64,000 bases of DNA from Sebastes aleutianus (lineage: Eukaryota > Chordata > Actinopteri > Perciformes > Sebastidae). Both the position numbers and the translations under genes were made by a program. How positions within the stretch are numbered: position 1 is the first letter of the stretch; the number at the start of each line of letters is the position of its first letter. The notes under the pieces were generated by a model. That model was not told the origin of the DNA. It did not search any database and saw only the letters and a list, made by a program, of their open reading frames with translations. Below are positions 1 to 11,038 of the stretch, piece after piece. The stretch covers positions 13,860,129 through 13,924,128 of the forward strand of contig CAKAKS010000032.1 in NCBI GenBank assembly GCA_916700875.1, written 5' to 3'.

Positions 1-513
1 ATCAATATTTGGTGGAATAACCTTGATTTACAATCACAGCTTTCATGCGTCTTGCCATGCTCTCCACCAGTCTTTCACATTGCTGTTGGGGGACTTTATG
101 CCACTCCTGGCGCAAAAATTCAAGCAGCTAGGCTTTGTTTGATGGCTTGTGACCATCCATCTTCCTCTTGATCACATTCCAGAGGTTTTCAATGGGATTC
201 AGGTCTGGAGATTGGGCTGGCCATGACAGGGTCCTGATCTGGGGGTCCTTCATCCACACCTTCACTGACCTGGCTGTGTGGCATGGAGCATTGTCCTGCT
301 GGAAAAAACACTCCTCAGAGTTGGGGAACATTGTCTATTGTCTTGTTTAGACTCTAAATGACAATATTTTTATTTGAAATTTGGGAGAAATGTTGTCAGT
401 AGCTTATAGAATAAAACAACATTTTTCATTTTACTCAAACACATACCAATAAATAGTAAAACTAGAGAATCTGATAATTTTGAAGTGGTCTCTTAATTTT
501 TTCAAGAGCTGTA
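1..513 (-). mobile_element. Tc1/mariner-like element, decayed and cut by window edge
   Basis: The minus strand encodes the C-terminal half of a Tc1-type DDE transposase: the second catalytic Asp in QQDNAPCHTA and the Glu in SPDLNPIENLW. The first-Asp region and the DNA-binding half are missing. Bases 350-513 match the non-coding end of a common fish Tc1 family, with an outer terminal motif reading (minus) acagctcttgaaaaaattaa near 495-513. The element continues to or past base 1. Confidence 0.8.
2..331 (-). pseudogene. Tc1-like transposase C-terminal remnant
   Basis: The reading frame runs from about 331 down to a stop near 2-4. An in-frame TAG at 128-130 follows HKPSNKA and interrupts it, after which the typical Tc1 tail continues (EFLRQEWHKVPQQQ). 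With the N-terminal half absent and this nonsense codon, it cannot make an active transposase. Confidence 0.75.
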
Positions 514-1014
514 TATATATGTGTGTATGTATGCATGTGTATGTGTATATATATATATATATTCATTGTATCAATCTCATCAATATTACCACACCCAAAC
601 TGATAGAACAGCCCCAAATAAATTAAGGATCACAGATAACAATCAGAATTGCTCTTATTTATATTTTTTTATTATTAACTCGGGTTGCTTTAAGGTGCCA
701 TTAAAATGTTTTATTATTATTATTATAATACATTTTTTTCATGAATTGATTATTATATTTTTATTTATTTCTGATTTTGTGGCATATCTTGGTCAGACCA
801 CTCTTGAAAAAGAGATGTTTAGTCTCCGCAAGAGCCTCTCCTGGTTAAATCAAATAAAATTAATAAAAAGACATGTCTCATGTAAGTGTACAGAACATAT
901 TCAAATGTTTCTTGAAGCAGTATTAAGCTTAAATTGTGGTCCAAGTTGAAAACATGAATTTTGTTGACAACCTTCAGAATAATTATTGATGATATGAACA
1001 TAAGTTACCACAGA
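514..1014. other. AT-rich intergenic stretch with TA/TG microsatellite
   Basis: Bases 514-562 are a TATATG/TGTATG/TA simple repeat. The remainder is AT-rich with ATT runs around 713-730. A 142-codon open frame here starts inside the microsatellite and is low complexity, so I call no gene. Confidence 0.6.
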
Positions 1015-1696
1015 CTACAAGAATATCACCGTTTATTGATTATACTGAAATGTACATATGACACTGAGAGTCAGTAGTAGTCTTATAGTGTAAAAACAGA
1101 AGTCAGTACTGGACAGCACTGATCGCTACATACAATACAAAAATACAGGGCACTAAGATCAAGACAATCGCAAACCCAAATACAGTCTCTGATAGCCTAT
1201 ACCTATGTAACAAAAAGTGATTTCTTTAAAACGGACCAACACGGAGATGCAGCATTTTAACTTTTGAGATTTCTTTCATTAGTTCCTTTCAGGCACTTTA
1301 GCTTATCATTGTGACTGACATACAGTGAGTGTATACATATCCATAAACAAGTCCAGGTGTAAGATGTGTTGTGAGTTAAGGCAGCTTGGTGATGATTAGT
1401 GTCTACATCTTAATTACTCTACAACACTCTGGCTTTCATATTGCACTGATTCAGATCTGTCTCATCAAACACTCTTTACACATTATAGACCTCAAAACTC
1501 GGAAATGTCGAGACACATAAATACGTGGACAGGTAGTGATTCTATGGTAGTGTGTGCAGTCAGTACCTTATGAAAGTTACCTTTTTGTGTAAACACTCTA
1601 AGACCATAAGTCTGTGAGACACATGACTGATTAAAGTCCCTCATATTCAGAACAGTTATACATCACAACATTAGTGTCCTCTTCGTGCAAAGCTGA
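1015..1696 (-). other. pomt2: pomt2 3' UTR (probable)
   Basis: Non-coding stretch directly after the pomt2 stop, with no other feature recognised inside it. On the minus strand it ends just past an AATAAA hexamer at 1032-1037. The exact cleavage site cannot be read from sequence alone. Confidence 0.6.
1032..1037 (-). terminator. pomt2: pomt2 polyadenylation signal AATAAA
   Basis: TTTATT on the plus strand, which is AATAAA in the sense of the gene, about 660 nt after the stop codon. It is the best candidate before the intergenic AT-rich region. Cleavage would be expected around 1010-1022. Confidence 0.5.
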
Positions 1697-1802
1697 CTAG
1701 AACTCCCAGGAGTCCATCCACTTCAGGCCAGCCATGGCGCTGCCCGGCTCGTGTGCCAGAGGACCCGTCATGCCGTAGGAGAGTGGGTGGAACAGGTAGA
1801 AA
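1697..1802 (-). CDS. pomt2: pomt2 last coding exon
   Basis: It encodes FYLFHPLSYGMTGPLAHEPG and then AMAGLKWMDSWEF with stop TAG at 1697-1699. The tail matches the POMT2 C-terminus (MAGLRWLDSWDF in human) almost residue for residue, so the gene is complete at this end. Confidence 0.94.
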
Positions 1803-4800
1803 CTGACAGACAGAAAAATGGATTACAGTGACTTATACAAAGTAAAAGAAGCGCTCTTAAACTTGAAAATGTGTTATGAGGAAATTTAAAACCAGGCAAG
1901 CTGTTTCCCCCTGCTTCTAGTCTTTGTGCTAAGATAAGATAAGATAAACGCCTGCTGGCATTAGCTGCAACTTTAACATACAAATACGAGAGTGGTATCG
2001 ATCTTCTCATCTATCTCTCGGTAAGAGACAAAATGATTGTAGACAGTTCTCAAAATGTCTATTACTATTACTTGAATATCACTAACACTCTCTTCATCTA
2101 CATACAAGTGCAGACATTGTTTTTTAAGGGAACGTGGGTATTAAAAAATGGATGTATAATCACAAGAAACCACAGTACTTCCTTCACAGTAGTTACTCTG
2201 CTAGTCATCTCACCTGTAAAGAACACTAAACAGTAGCACCATCTGGCCGAGTCTCTGCAGCCAATCACAGTAAGGTGGCCGAAGCAGCAGGTCGGTGCTT
2301 TTCAACAGAATATCGAATGTAATTCCTGTGAAAAACAAACAGAAAGCTTTAACCAGAACGCTGTGACCAACATGACTGCTTTATTTATATCAGAGGTTTT
2401 CAAAAGACAACTGATCTGGTACCTGTAAGCATGCTGCTGAAGAGCATTGCAGGGAAGTAGTGATGGTAGTAGAGGACACGGCCCATCGTATAGAAAGGTG
2501 CATAGTGCAGCAGCCACCCGAGGAGTAGCAGTCCTCCTTCTCTCATAAGCACAACAGAATGCTCTGAAAGACAGAGTGAAGTACACAACATTTATTTGAT
2601 GTTTAAATCATCTTTTAACTGTTGCTGATCAGTCAGTCAGTATCACTTTTAATAATCATACCTATTCTTTTCTGGCTCAATGAGAAACCTCTTTGGAGGG
2701 CTAAAGACGCCACTGCCACCATGATGGGATACAATCCCAAACTGGCCACGTTCATCCACCAGACCACCTGAGAAGAAAGAGTATTTAACCACGAGTGCGT
2801 TAATGTGCGTTGGTCACAGAAGAGCGACGACAGGAAAGATGAAGCAAGCTTAAGCCAGACTTACAGGGTTCCCCAGCAGGTAAACACGATACTCTGTGTC
2901 ATTCACTCCAGAAAACCTCAACCCCTTTACAGAAATAAAACAAGAACATTTATGCATTTAAATTGATTAAATTGATTTTTACAAAAATAAACTTTATAAT
3001 GTAGATCATTCAATGCACCTGATAGTTAATGGGCCAATGCCAGGGTTTAGAGTTCATCTCATTGTCTTTGGGTTTCAAGCCGCTGTTACCCTAAAAAGAC
3101 ATTTTGTGTCAGTAAATGATTTCTGATAAAACACATTCTTCAAGCACAGATGGATTAACATGTTTTCTCATTGTTTCTTACTCGTATCATAACAATGTGG
3201 GACTCCAGTAGGATCTCCAGAAAATGGGGCTTCAGCACAGACAGACTAATGTTGGGCACTGCCAGAACATGCGAGAGGAAGAGGAACATGTTGGTTAATG
3301 TTTGGCATCATGATATGTAGACAAAAACGAAGGAGCACAAGGAATGTGTTTATCTTACATTTGGGGTTGATATGATCTTCAATGTTCCACTGAGAGCTTG
3401 GAGTCTCCTTCAGGTAGGGACTACAGGTCATCTCCACCTGCTCCCAGCCCCTAAACACAAACAAAACGTGTGCTTTGACTGTCCATTAAACACAATGAAA
3501 CTTCAATAGAAAAGGAGGAGCAGAGGAGACTAGTTTTACCACTTTGGGAGAGTCTTGCCAGAGGAGTAAAGCACACAGCCGGTAGCTCGGTGCAGAAAGC
3601 GGACCTTGCTGCGCAGCACCTTCACCAGGTCACCCTTACGGCCTCCACACACCTCCACCTGCCACAGGTCGTTGGTGTCACCTGTGCCATTCTAAGAAGA
3701 GGCCAAAGGTAGAGATGTGTTTTAAACTTGTGGACATACAAATACATAATGACATGCAATCAGAATCTAATGTGTTATTAACATCTTCTATTCCTTACAG
3801 ACGCCGTCCTCAGGAAATTTTACTGTCATATGAACTAGAAAACCTAAGGAATCCATTGGTACCAACCATGTAATACTAGCATGTCGAGAAGGAGGATAAA
3901 TAACACTCCGAAGTTAGGCAAAATTTGGGCGAGGGAAAAAACAATTTTTTTAAAAATTTGACCTCACTGTATAAAATGACCTGTGGTGACGTCTAGGATA
4001 ATCACGGCCTCATGAAACTTTACAGCCACAAACTAGAGACCTAGAGCATTCAGAGGATGGATGGCTTTCCTAGGTAGATAAACAATAAGGGGGTTTATTA
4101 ACAGTTTCCAGAACAGAACTACTCGCCATCTAATCGCCGAAAAATGCAATTCTTGCAGAAATCTCCAAATGTCAAAAGTTTTTTAAACCAAATCACAGCA
4201 TGACTTTTCCTATGGTGTTCCTCAAGGTCTCTGTGTCTTAAATGTGGTATTATGGAGGGATTATTGAAGATTTTTTATCAATTCTCAAGTGGTAAAAAAT
4301 GGGTAAATTTAGCACCAAATCTGTGTAACAAATGGTATCAATCCCAAAATTGCTGCCACAACTTATGAGACACAATAGAGCATGGGGATGACCATCACAA
4401 ACTTCTATCATCATGTTCTGAGCCCTTATACACTCTAAACCTTTAACAGTTGAAAAGGCACCTAATCAAAACACAATGTTTATTACAGATTCATGAATAG
4501 AACAACTCGTTCAATCTTCATGTTTCCAGCTTTCAGATGATGTACACCACTTCTATGTGACATATACTGTTGACCTGTTATCTCCCCCTAAAGACCCACA
4601 GTACCCCCTGAAAAAGACAGAAATGGGTCTATGGTAAAGAGGGTTGGAGCAGAAGAGGTTAATGCTGAATATATAATAAATAATTAACAGTGTGGAATCT
4701 CCATTACGCCATAAAAACTAACTTCAACAGAAAAAACATCACCCAGAAGTAGTGCAACATGTCATCAGTCAACTGTACAGAGCAGTAAAGTGAAAAAAGT

Positions 4801-7800
4801 AATCTTTTTTTTGTAGCTTTAGCGTTAATAGCTTTATGTTATTATGGGTGTACTCACATTGCCATAGCCTGTAACCTGGAAGTGTTTCTTGGTCAGAGGG
4901 GCCTCATGGAGGTGAGCATGAAGGTTACGGGTTGTTCTGAAAGGAACAGGAAAGATTACATTAATGCAAAAACATGCAGGTAACTGGGAGTGGAGTGACA
5001 ATGAAGTCTTAGACATCGAGTGGACATTAAATAATGTTTTTCATTTCACTGCTCTGTGGAGTCATGATACTTACTCTTTGTGCTCCAGTCGAATGATGTC
5101 ACCATGACGGACGAGATCAGGTGTCCCGGATTGAGCTTAATAGAGATAAACAATAAGAGGCTCATACGTTACTTTCTAATGTCTTACATGAATGCCATTG
5201 GTATCTCCAAACAGTAAATACATCCCATCTGCTCACATTCATTAGCATCCTGTCTGTGAACAAGCCACAAGTTGTTGTAATCCTTGTGGAGATAGGCTGT
5301 CACCTGTAAGGAAATAGCAGAGAAAATAAAATAAATAGAATGATCACAGATAATAGTGTTTTTAATTATGTTTGAGAATGTTTCATAGTTGAACCTTTAG
5401 CCTGACCTGCTGCTGCCTTGCTCCCACTCCCTCTGGGTATAAGTGCCAATGAGAGTGCAAATAGCCTCCAGCAATACGGAGGTTTTTTACTGTGATGGTA
5501 GAGCCATAAGCCAGATCTGTATCAGAAGAACAACAATATATTATCTCACATCATTACAAAACACAAGAAACAATTACATTTAATGAAAAACTACTTTTGA
5601 AACGTCATTTAAAGCGGCAAGGAGCCATCACGCTGACCAATTATGAAACTGAGCATAAAAAAGAACAATAAGCCTAAATAGTAAAACTGTTATATGATAC
5701 TTTATTAGTGTTTTAGTAAACACAACTGCGGGGTTATGCGGTTTTTTTTTTTTTTAAATGTTATTTTTTTGGGGGCATTTTTTAAGCATTTTATTGATAG
5801 GACAGTGTTGAAAGGGGGAGAGAGAGAATTGACATGCGGAAAGGACCACAGGCTGGATTCGAACCCGGGTCCACCGCTGCAAGGGACAGAGCCTTGGCGA
5901 TACATGGGCGCTCGCTCTACCGACTGAGCTAACCAGCCGCCCGGGTTATGCGGTTTTAATCACACACGTGTTTTTTTGGACTCACACTCAGGCATGGATG
6001 CATTGTGTAGATTATTCCCGATTAGACGAGACTGAAAGGCTGAACTGAAGAAACCATCTCCCGGTCCACTAGTGAGAGAAAAACAATCATGATTACTTAA
6101 ACAATGTAGACGCTCTTCACGCAGTATTGAGAGTGAGATGAGCAGTGATCACACAACATCCATAATATAACACATCAGACGCACCTTTTGTTCAACACAA
6201 CAAAGTGGATCGCAAATATTGTAACGTAGAGGAAGAGCGGAAGCAGGATGAGTCCAACGACCCGAGCCAGGAAGTGCTTTGCAATTTCCACCTGGAGCCA
6301 GAAAAAATAAGGTGAGAAGACTCAAACCTCCAGCGTTACTCATCAACACCATCAGTTACCAGTACCATTCAAAATGTGCTGCTGTTTACCAGTGAGAGGC
6401 TCAGGTCTCCCAAAAGTCTCCAGAGGTCCCAGACTGTGTTCAGTCCCACCAGCAGGATGACAAACAGACCCACAAACTTCACCCCCAATGCCCCAGCAAG
6501 GTTCACACCAGTCAGTACCAGCCACAGCCACCAGGAGGCAGTAAAAGGCCTGCAAACAACAGCAAGCAAGGAACAATCACATGTCTATTATTGACCTATT
6601 TACTGCTTAAAAAGTTAGAAAAATTACCACAATGGATATTATGCCTAAATGTACCACCCATTAAACATTATGAGCAAGCAAGATTTGTTATTGTTGGAAG
6701 ATAGATTGGTATTGTTTTGGACTGTAACTACAATTATTTATAACATACTGATTAATCCATCTCGCAATCACTTAATTATTTGGTCACCAAAATCTGTCTA
6801 AATCTATAAATCCTTAATAAAGATATATGTCCATATGTCCATCAGAAGACATCAGAGTCCAAAGCGAGGTCTTGAATCTCTGTATATTGCCAAAAGAAAA
6901 TCAGCAGTATTAGTAGTAATAATATAAGAAGTAATAATTTATTTCGGTCCTTATTAAGAATTACCAAAAGGAAAGCACACGATAAAGAATAAATAAAAAT
7001 TAATTAAATGAAAAAAAATTACAACAAAAAAACAAAAATGTGTTTACCAAAAAGGCATAGGCTGAAGCTTAAGCTTATTATACCTCCCCTTCTTACATAG
7101 CATATTCTAATAAGCAACTCATTCACTACCAGTATTCAATTTAAAATGGTGTGAAACAGGAAATCAGCAAGTCATCCCATATGATAATCTGCAACCAGCG
7201 AATGTGTGGCATTTTTACCTGAAATAAACAGAGGAATAATTGATGATTACCTGATTGAAATGATCAACTGATTATCAAAATAGTCATCTATTAACTTACT
7301 GTTGACAAAATAATTGATTTATCAACTAATAATTTCACCACTACATTGCCTTAGACAAGATAGGAACACCAAAATAAAAGTCCTGGTGGTGTTTTACCTG
7401 TATCTCTGCTGGTTGAACTTGACCATGCTCAGCACTGCTGCCATGATGAAGAACAAGAGGATAGGGTCCAACAGGATGTACTGCGAAATGGTGATACAGC
7501 CAGTGTCTGTCAGGAGAAGCACAAATTCATTCTCCTTATTACAATGGGATTAATGCAAGCAGCTAGACCTTTCGATGCATTGAATGATTTGACAATTAAA
7601 TTGATGTTCTTATGTTATCGAAACGGCTGTTCGTAAGATCAGCAAAAGAGACAAAGTGAAATGACAATTGTTGCCAATATAGAAAATGATAATTACATGA
7701 TTACTCACCAAATATGATTAGGGTGGCAGTGATGAGAGCAGCAGCGTGAGACTGAGACAAGTCCAGCACTGTGAGGTAGGTAAAGATTGGGAGACAGGAG

Positions 7801-9455
7801 CCCAACACGGCACAAAACTGTAGGGCAAGATGCAGGACAAGCACATCAGCAGCCTTTTAATGTCTTGGACCACATATATGTACATATTTAAATTGCAGTT
7901 ATTAAATTAGAAAACAGCTGGTTTTATTGTGTGGAAAGCAGCATACCCCTCTCATCCCCCAGTAGTTGTGGTGTTCATATTTATCTCCTGGCTTTATGAA
8001 AGGAAAGGTGCCATCATAACCGCTCATGTAGCCGGCGAGACCTATCAGCATCTGCAACAGAGTAACGGAGATCAACACTCATACTGGAGAGGTTTCCCTT
8101 AAAGGTCCCATATTATAAAAAAGTGAGATTTTCATGTGTTTTTTTTATTATAAAGCAGGCTTAAGTCCTATATAAATACTGTGAAAGTATTGAAACACTC
8201 AATCCACAGGGAAATACACACAGCCCCGTATTCAGAAACTCTGCATTTGAAACAAGCTGTCAGGATTTCTGCCCATTTGTGATGTCACAAAGATACAATA
8301 TTTAGATCCTTGACACAATTTTAAACGTAAACATTCTAAATGTGTCCCAGTTTATTACTGGTTGCAGTGTATGTGAATGTCATCAGCTGACAGGAAGTAA
8401 ACATGGACCCAAGCTGTTGCCAGCAACGCAATTCTGTTGCAATTCTGTTGCAATTCTGTTGCAATTCTGTCAAAATGCGCTAAAACGGAGCGTTTCAGAC
8501 AGAGGGTAAATACAGGCATATTCAGGCAGACAGTATGAGGAAAATTTTTTTTTTTTTTTAACATTACAGCATGTAAACATGTTCTAGTAGAAACACAAAA
8601 TACAAGTATGAACCTGAAAATGAGCACGATATGGGACCTTTAAGACAAAAGGGATAATCTGTGATCTCACTTTTCCAAGAGGAGGATGGACATCGAAAAA
8701 GAAGGTCCTGTTGATGTAGTAGCTGCCCATCTTCCCAAAGTGCGTCTCATCCCAGCTGAAAACAACCAATAGGAGTCATGTAAATATACAGGTGTAATTT
8801 ACAATAACCTGATATTTTCAGGTGGAATTTCATTCATTCATTCATTCATTCATTCTCACTGTGCAATATCATTTTCCACTTCTGAAATTTTGTTAATAGT
8901 CTGTTTATTGTCAATACTGTATATACTGCTCCTATTTTTATATTTCCTTCTATTTAAATGGCTCATATTTTGTTACACTTTGTTTAGCTCTTTTTTACTG
9001 TGTTAGTTGATGCATCTTGTTTTTTGCACTATCCCCTTTGCTGCTGTACACTGCAAATTTCCCCACTGCGGGACTAATAAAGGAATATCTTATCTTATCT
9101 TAGATGCACAAAATCTGCAATGCATAGTCCAACATGATTATACTCACCACACATGAGGGGGCTCTGCTATCTTGTAGAGGCGTGTGGAGAAAGACAGCAA
9201 CACCACCAACATCAGCAGCACTGTGCTTGGGGGATCCTTACTGACATCTCTGCTGCTGCTGTCTGAGCACAACTGAGCAGATGTCCCATTTGAGGACAGG
9301 GTGTCATCATCATCTGACAAGTGTCCAGCAGTTTGACTGGATGTGGATGGAGTGTGGAGGGTTTTCTCTGAGGTGGGAAAGACTTTCCTGTTTCTCAGTG
9401 TTGTTGAAGTGTCCCCTGAGTTGTTCCACTGTGTAATGCATTCTTCCTTTGCCAT
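1697..9455 (-). CDS. pomt2: Protein O-mannosyltransferase 2 (POMT2), complete, 21 exons
   Basis: POMT2 is a multi-pass ER membrane glycosyltransferase (GT39). With POMT1 it transfers mannose from dolichyl-phosphate-mannose to Ser/Thr, notably on alpha-dystroglycan. Exons in transcript order: 9148-9455, 8671-8755, 7947-8051, 7709-7817, 7398-7506, 6390-6549, 6185-6291, 5986-6068, 5407-5516, 5237-5303, 5075-5135, 4858-4936, 3540-3691, 3359-3450, 3182-3258, 3019-3090, 2865-2924, 2662-2767, 2423-2563, 2214-2325, 1697-1802. All junctions are AG/GT and in phase. They sum to 2,301 nt (766 aa; human is about 750 aa, also 21 exons). The first membrane segment is near residues 80-95, followed by the catalytic Asp-Glu pair (residues 105-106, in WDETHFGKMG). 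Three MIR repeats span about 360-540, and a C-terminal multi-TM block ends in a Trp-Glu-Phe tail. No frameshift or stop was seen. Identification is by family recognition; the exon edges are my manual reading. Confidence 0.96.
1885..2035 (+). repeat. Fish dispersed repeat fragment in pomt2 intron 20
   Basis: It contains the recognisable chain 'gctgtttccccctgcttcta', 'gctaagataagataagataa' and 'gagagtggtatcgatcttct'. This ordering recurs widely in teleost genomes (usually with GCTAA repeats). The family name is uncertain. It is recognised from memory of the motif order, not from a search. Confidence 0.5.
3359..5516 (-). CDS. pomt2: pomt2 exons 9-14 (MIR repeat region)
   Basis: Six exons (5407-5516, 5237-5303, 5075-5135, 4858-4936, 3540-3691, 3359-3450) encode the luminal MIR beta-trefoil region. 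Visible family landmarks are LAYGSTITVKNL, YLHKDYNNLW, VRHGDIIRLEHKE, HYQVTGYG-like HFQVTGYGN, GTGDTNDLW, LPKWGWEQVEM and IEDHINPK. MIR domains in PMTs are thought to bind the acceptor or sugar. The exon 8/9 junction creates a Tyr codon, giving PEYLAYGS where human has PEHLAYGS. Confidence 0.92.
3790..4665. repeat. Old dispersed repeat filling most of pomt2 intron 12
   Basis: The left part (3819-3920) shares 'gaactagaaaacctaaggaa'-type sequence, 'ttggtacca' and 'aataacactccgaa' with 41935-41995 in this window. The right part (4440-4660) carries another motif chain common in fish repeats. It probably represents one or two decayed non-autonomous elements. Confidence 0.5.
5731..5957 (-). mobile_element. 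tRNA-derived SINE with 15-bp target-site duplication
   Basis: Read on the minus strand, it starts with a tRNA-like head. An A-box-like segment (TTAGCTCAGTCGG) and a B-box-like segment (GGGTTCGAATCC) are about 50 bp apart. A body follows, then an A-rich tail (plus-strand T run at 5741-5754). The 15-bp direct repeat gggttatgcggtttt flanks it at 5731-5745 and 5943-5957. It sits in pomt2 intron 8. Confidence 0.85.
6700..7350. repeat. Degenerate 'attaatc/aactattttg' repeat pieces in pomt2 intron 5
   Basis: Segments such as 'tgattaatcc' (6747) and 'gattatcaaaatagtcatct' followed by 'ttgacaaaataattgattta' (7271-7320) resemble the ends of the same family seen more fully at 49728-50700. They are too diverged to bound precisely. 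The rest of the intron is AT-rich with no recognised feature. Confidence 0.35.
8099..8643. mobile_element. MITE-like element with inverted ends in pomt2 intron 2
   Basis: It begins ttaaaggtcccatat and ends atatgggacctttaa (8629-8643), which are perfect 15-bp inverted termini. The interior is non-coding and includes an 11-bp tandem motif, GCAATTCTGTT x4 (8428-8470). Part of the interior is homologous to 19478-19655. It occupies most of the intron and ends 27 bp from the exon 2 donor. Confidence 0.75.
8428..8470 (+). repeat. 11-bp tandem repeat (GCAATTCTGTT)n
   Basis: Four near-perfect consecutive copies inside the MITE-like element. A short minisatellite, probably a family-internal or copy-specific expansion. 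Confidence 0.85.
8671..8755 (-). CDS. pomt2: pomt2 exon 2 (catalytic luminal loop 1)
   Basis: It encodes CWDETHFGKMG and then YINRTFFFDVHPPLGK. The Asp-Glu pair is the invariant catalytic/donor-binding motif of PMT-family enzymes, and HPPLGK is the family signature after it. The NRT sequon is also seen in mammalian POMT2. The codon phase is 2 in, 0 out. Confidence 0.93.
8826..9105 (+). mobile_element. LINE 3' end (L2-like) with ATCTT tail in pomt2 intron 1
   Basis: The end 'ccactgcgggactaataaag' is followed by short tandem 'tatct/tatcttatctta' units, typical of fish L2/CR1-type LINE 3' tails. The upstream part is AT-rich 3' UTR-like sequence. A CATTC microsatellite lies at 8830-8855. No reverse-transcriptase coding remains. 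Confidence 0.6.
9148..9455 (-). CDS. pomt2: pomt2 exon 1 (start codon, N-terminal tail, first TM)
   Basis: ATG at 9453-9455 opens a Ser/Thr/Asp-rich cytosolic tail of about 75 residues, then a hydrophobic segment (LLMLVVLLSF) and the RLYKIAEPPHV motif that leads into the first luminal loop. It ends with two carried bases (tg) that complete a Cys codon in exon 2. The start fits because a membrane segment follows at the family's usual spacing. A possible acceptor (ttacag) just upstream of the ATG suggests a 5'UTR intron, but this is unproven. Confidence 0.85.
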
Positions 9456-9749
9456 TAGGGAAGTTACACCTGTAATAACACTACCTAATCATATACCAAG
9501 TAGCTAGTTATCTAGTGTAACTGTGCTCTCTGGGACAAATAACTACATTTAGCATTAGCAAGATTTATCTGACACTGGAGCACCATCTGTTCTCAACATT
9601 ATATATAAAAACAGGCGATATTGACAGTCACCTTTCCTAGTCCAAAACATATCACACATACTATCTGTTACATTGTATCCAAGCTATTAACACATTTTCA
9701 TGGATGACATGCTTATCCTAGCTTGCTAACCCAAAGTGTCCACTCGTCG

Positions 9750-9835
9750 AGGTGGCTTCTGGGAGGTGTAGTCCACTGTCTTGTTTGTGTGGGAATGGGT
9801 GTTGGAGAGGTAAACACAATTTCCCAGAATCCTTC
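9750..9835 (-). promoter_or_regulatory. pomt2 promoter candidate with two ZNF143/Staf-like motifs
   Basis: Two copies resembling the ACTACAATTCCCAG box lie about 300-380 bp upstream of the pomt2 ATG. The minus strand at 9756-9772 reads ACTACACCTCCCAGAAG, and the plus strand at 9814-9832 reads ACACAATTTCCCAGAATCC. This box is a known ZNF143/Staf site in many vertebrate housekeeping promoters. Its role here is inferred from position only. Confidence 0.45.
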
Positions 9836-9964
9836 TGGGATATCTCCAGGTTAACCAATGGGAAACAAGTTCTGGAAAAGATGGAAAAGCAGTGATGTGT
9901 TATTTGGCCACTAGAGGGCGATATAGTATAATTAATAATTTTAATACACATTTTTATTCCTCTT

Positions 9965-10278
9965 TAAAAAAAATAATAAAAAGGGCATGTCTAAACTCTG
10001 GAGGATATAAAGTTTGTGGTTAATATATTATATATATTTGCAATATTTGCACTATATGTTTATATCATGTTTATTTTTGTTTATAGCTTATATTGTATAT
10101 TGGTAGAATTTAATTTTTAATTTTTAATTTTTAAATTTTTATTTTATTCTAACGTTTTTATCTATTCTTTTGTTATTATACTGATTATTTTCACCAACCA
10201 AACCAAAGCAAATTCCTAGTGTATACCTCTTACACCTGGCAATAAACACGATTCTGATTCTGATTCTGATTCTATATA
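9965..10278 (+). mobile_element. LINE 3' tail with (TTCTGA)n
   Basis: The segment ends 'acacctggcaataaacacga' followed by tandem TTCTGA units (10250-10275), the standard form of fish LINE 3' ends. The interior is AT-rich (TTTTTAA runs). An AT microsatellite follows to about 10310. Confidence 0.55.
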
Positions 10279-10722
10279 TATATATATAATATATATTATA
10301 TATTCATATATTCATGTAAGAAACTAAGTGCATTTGCTCAAGAATACTATCTGTACAATTACAATTACAATTTGTACAATTAGTACAGTACAATTTGAGG
10401 TACCCTTTATGTATGTAATCCTTCTACTTCACTAAATTACATTTTATTTTTAATTTGTATATTTTATTTTTTCCCTTTTTTCAAGGTTGTTTTTATATAT
10501 GCAATTTACAGTTCATAATTACAATAGTTTATAAACCAATTTTTAAGTAGATGAGCTTATAGACAAACTCATTAAGTACACTTAGAGAAAACAACTTCAA
10601 CATTCAAAATTGAAATAAAATTAAGAAAATAAATAGTAATAACTAAGTTACATTTTAGAGGAAAATATGTCTAAACTCTGGAGGATATAAAGTCTGTGGT
10701 TCATATCCATAGTCAAATACCC

Positions 10723-11038
10723 AAATCTACAAAGCTATAATGCCAGATTTTTCTTACATTTTATGTTTTATGTCAAACAAAAATATTGGTTGTGCTATAA
10801 TGCATTAAGAGAATATGTAACAAAAATAATCCATAGTACTAGATCTGTACAAAATATACCAAACCTCTCCAACGAAGCCTGTGTCTTTATGTGCATTCAA
10901 AGATGCACACATGGGAATAAAACTGATCTTTTCACTTTAAGTTGTGATATTTGTGGATCATTTCAACGAACTTACCTTCCTAGAATCAACCGTTGATAAA
11001 TCATGGTACATATGGATTTACAGAAGTACAAAACAAGT
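10723..11038 (+). repeat. Direct duplication, copy A (316 bp)
   Basis: Nearly identical to 12896-13212, with about 8 substitutions and one 1-base indel by my reading. It contains a 77-codon open frame, but four of the six differences I see inside that frame change an amino acid, so it is not treated as a gene. Copies lie 2.2 kb apart in the same orientation. Confidence 0.9.

Noticed and set aside
521..949. 142-codon plus-strand open frame
   Set aside because: Starts in a TATG microsatellite and is Ile/Phe/Asn-rich low-complexity sequence.
5870..5945. tRNA gene (A- and B-box like segments, minus strand)
   Set aside because: It is the head of a SINE with an A-rich tail and a 15-bp TSD, not a free-standing tRNA gene.
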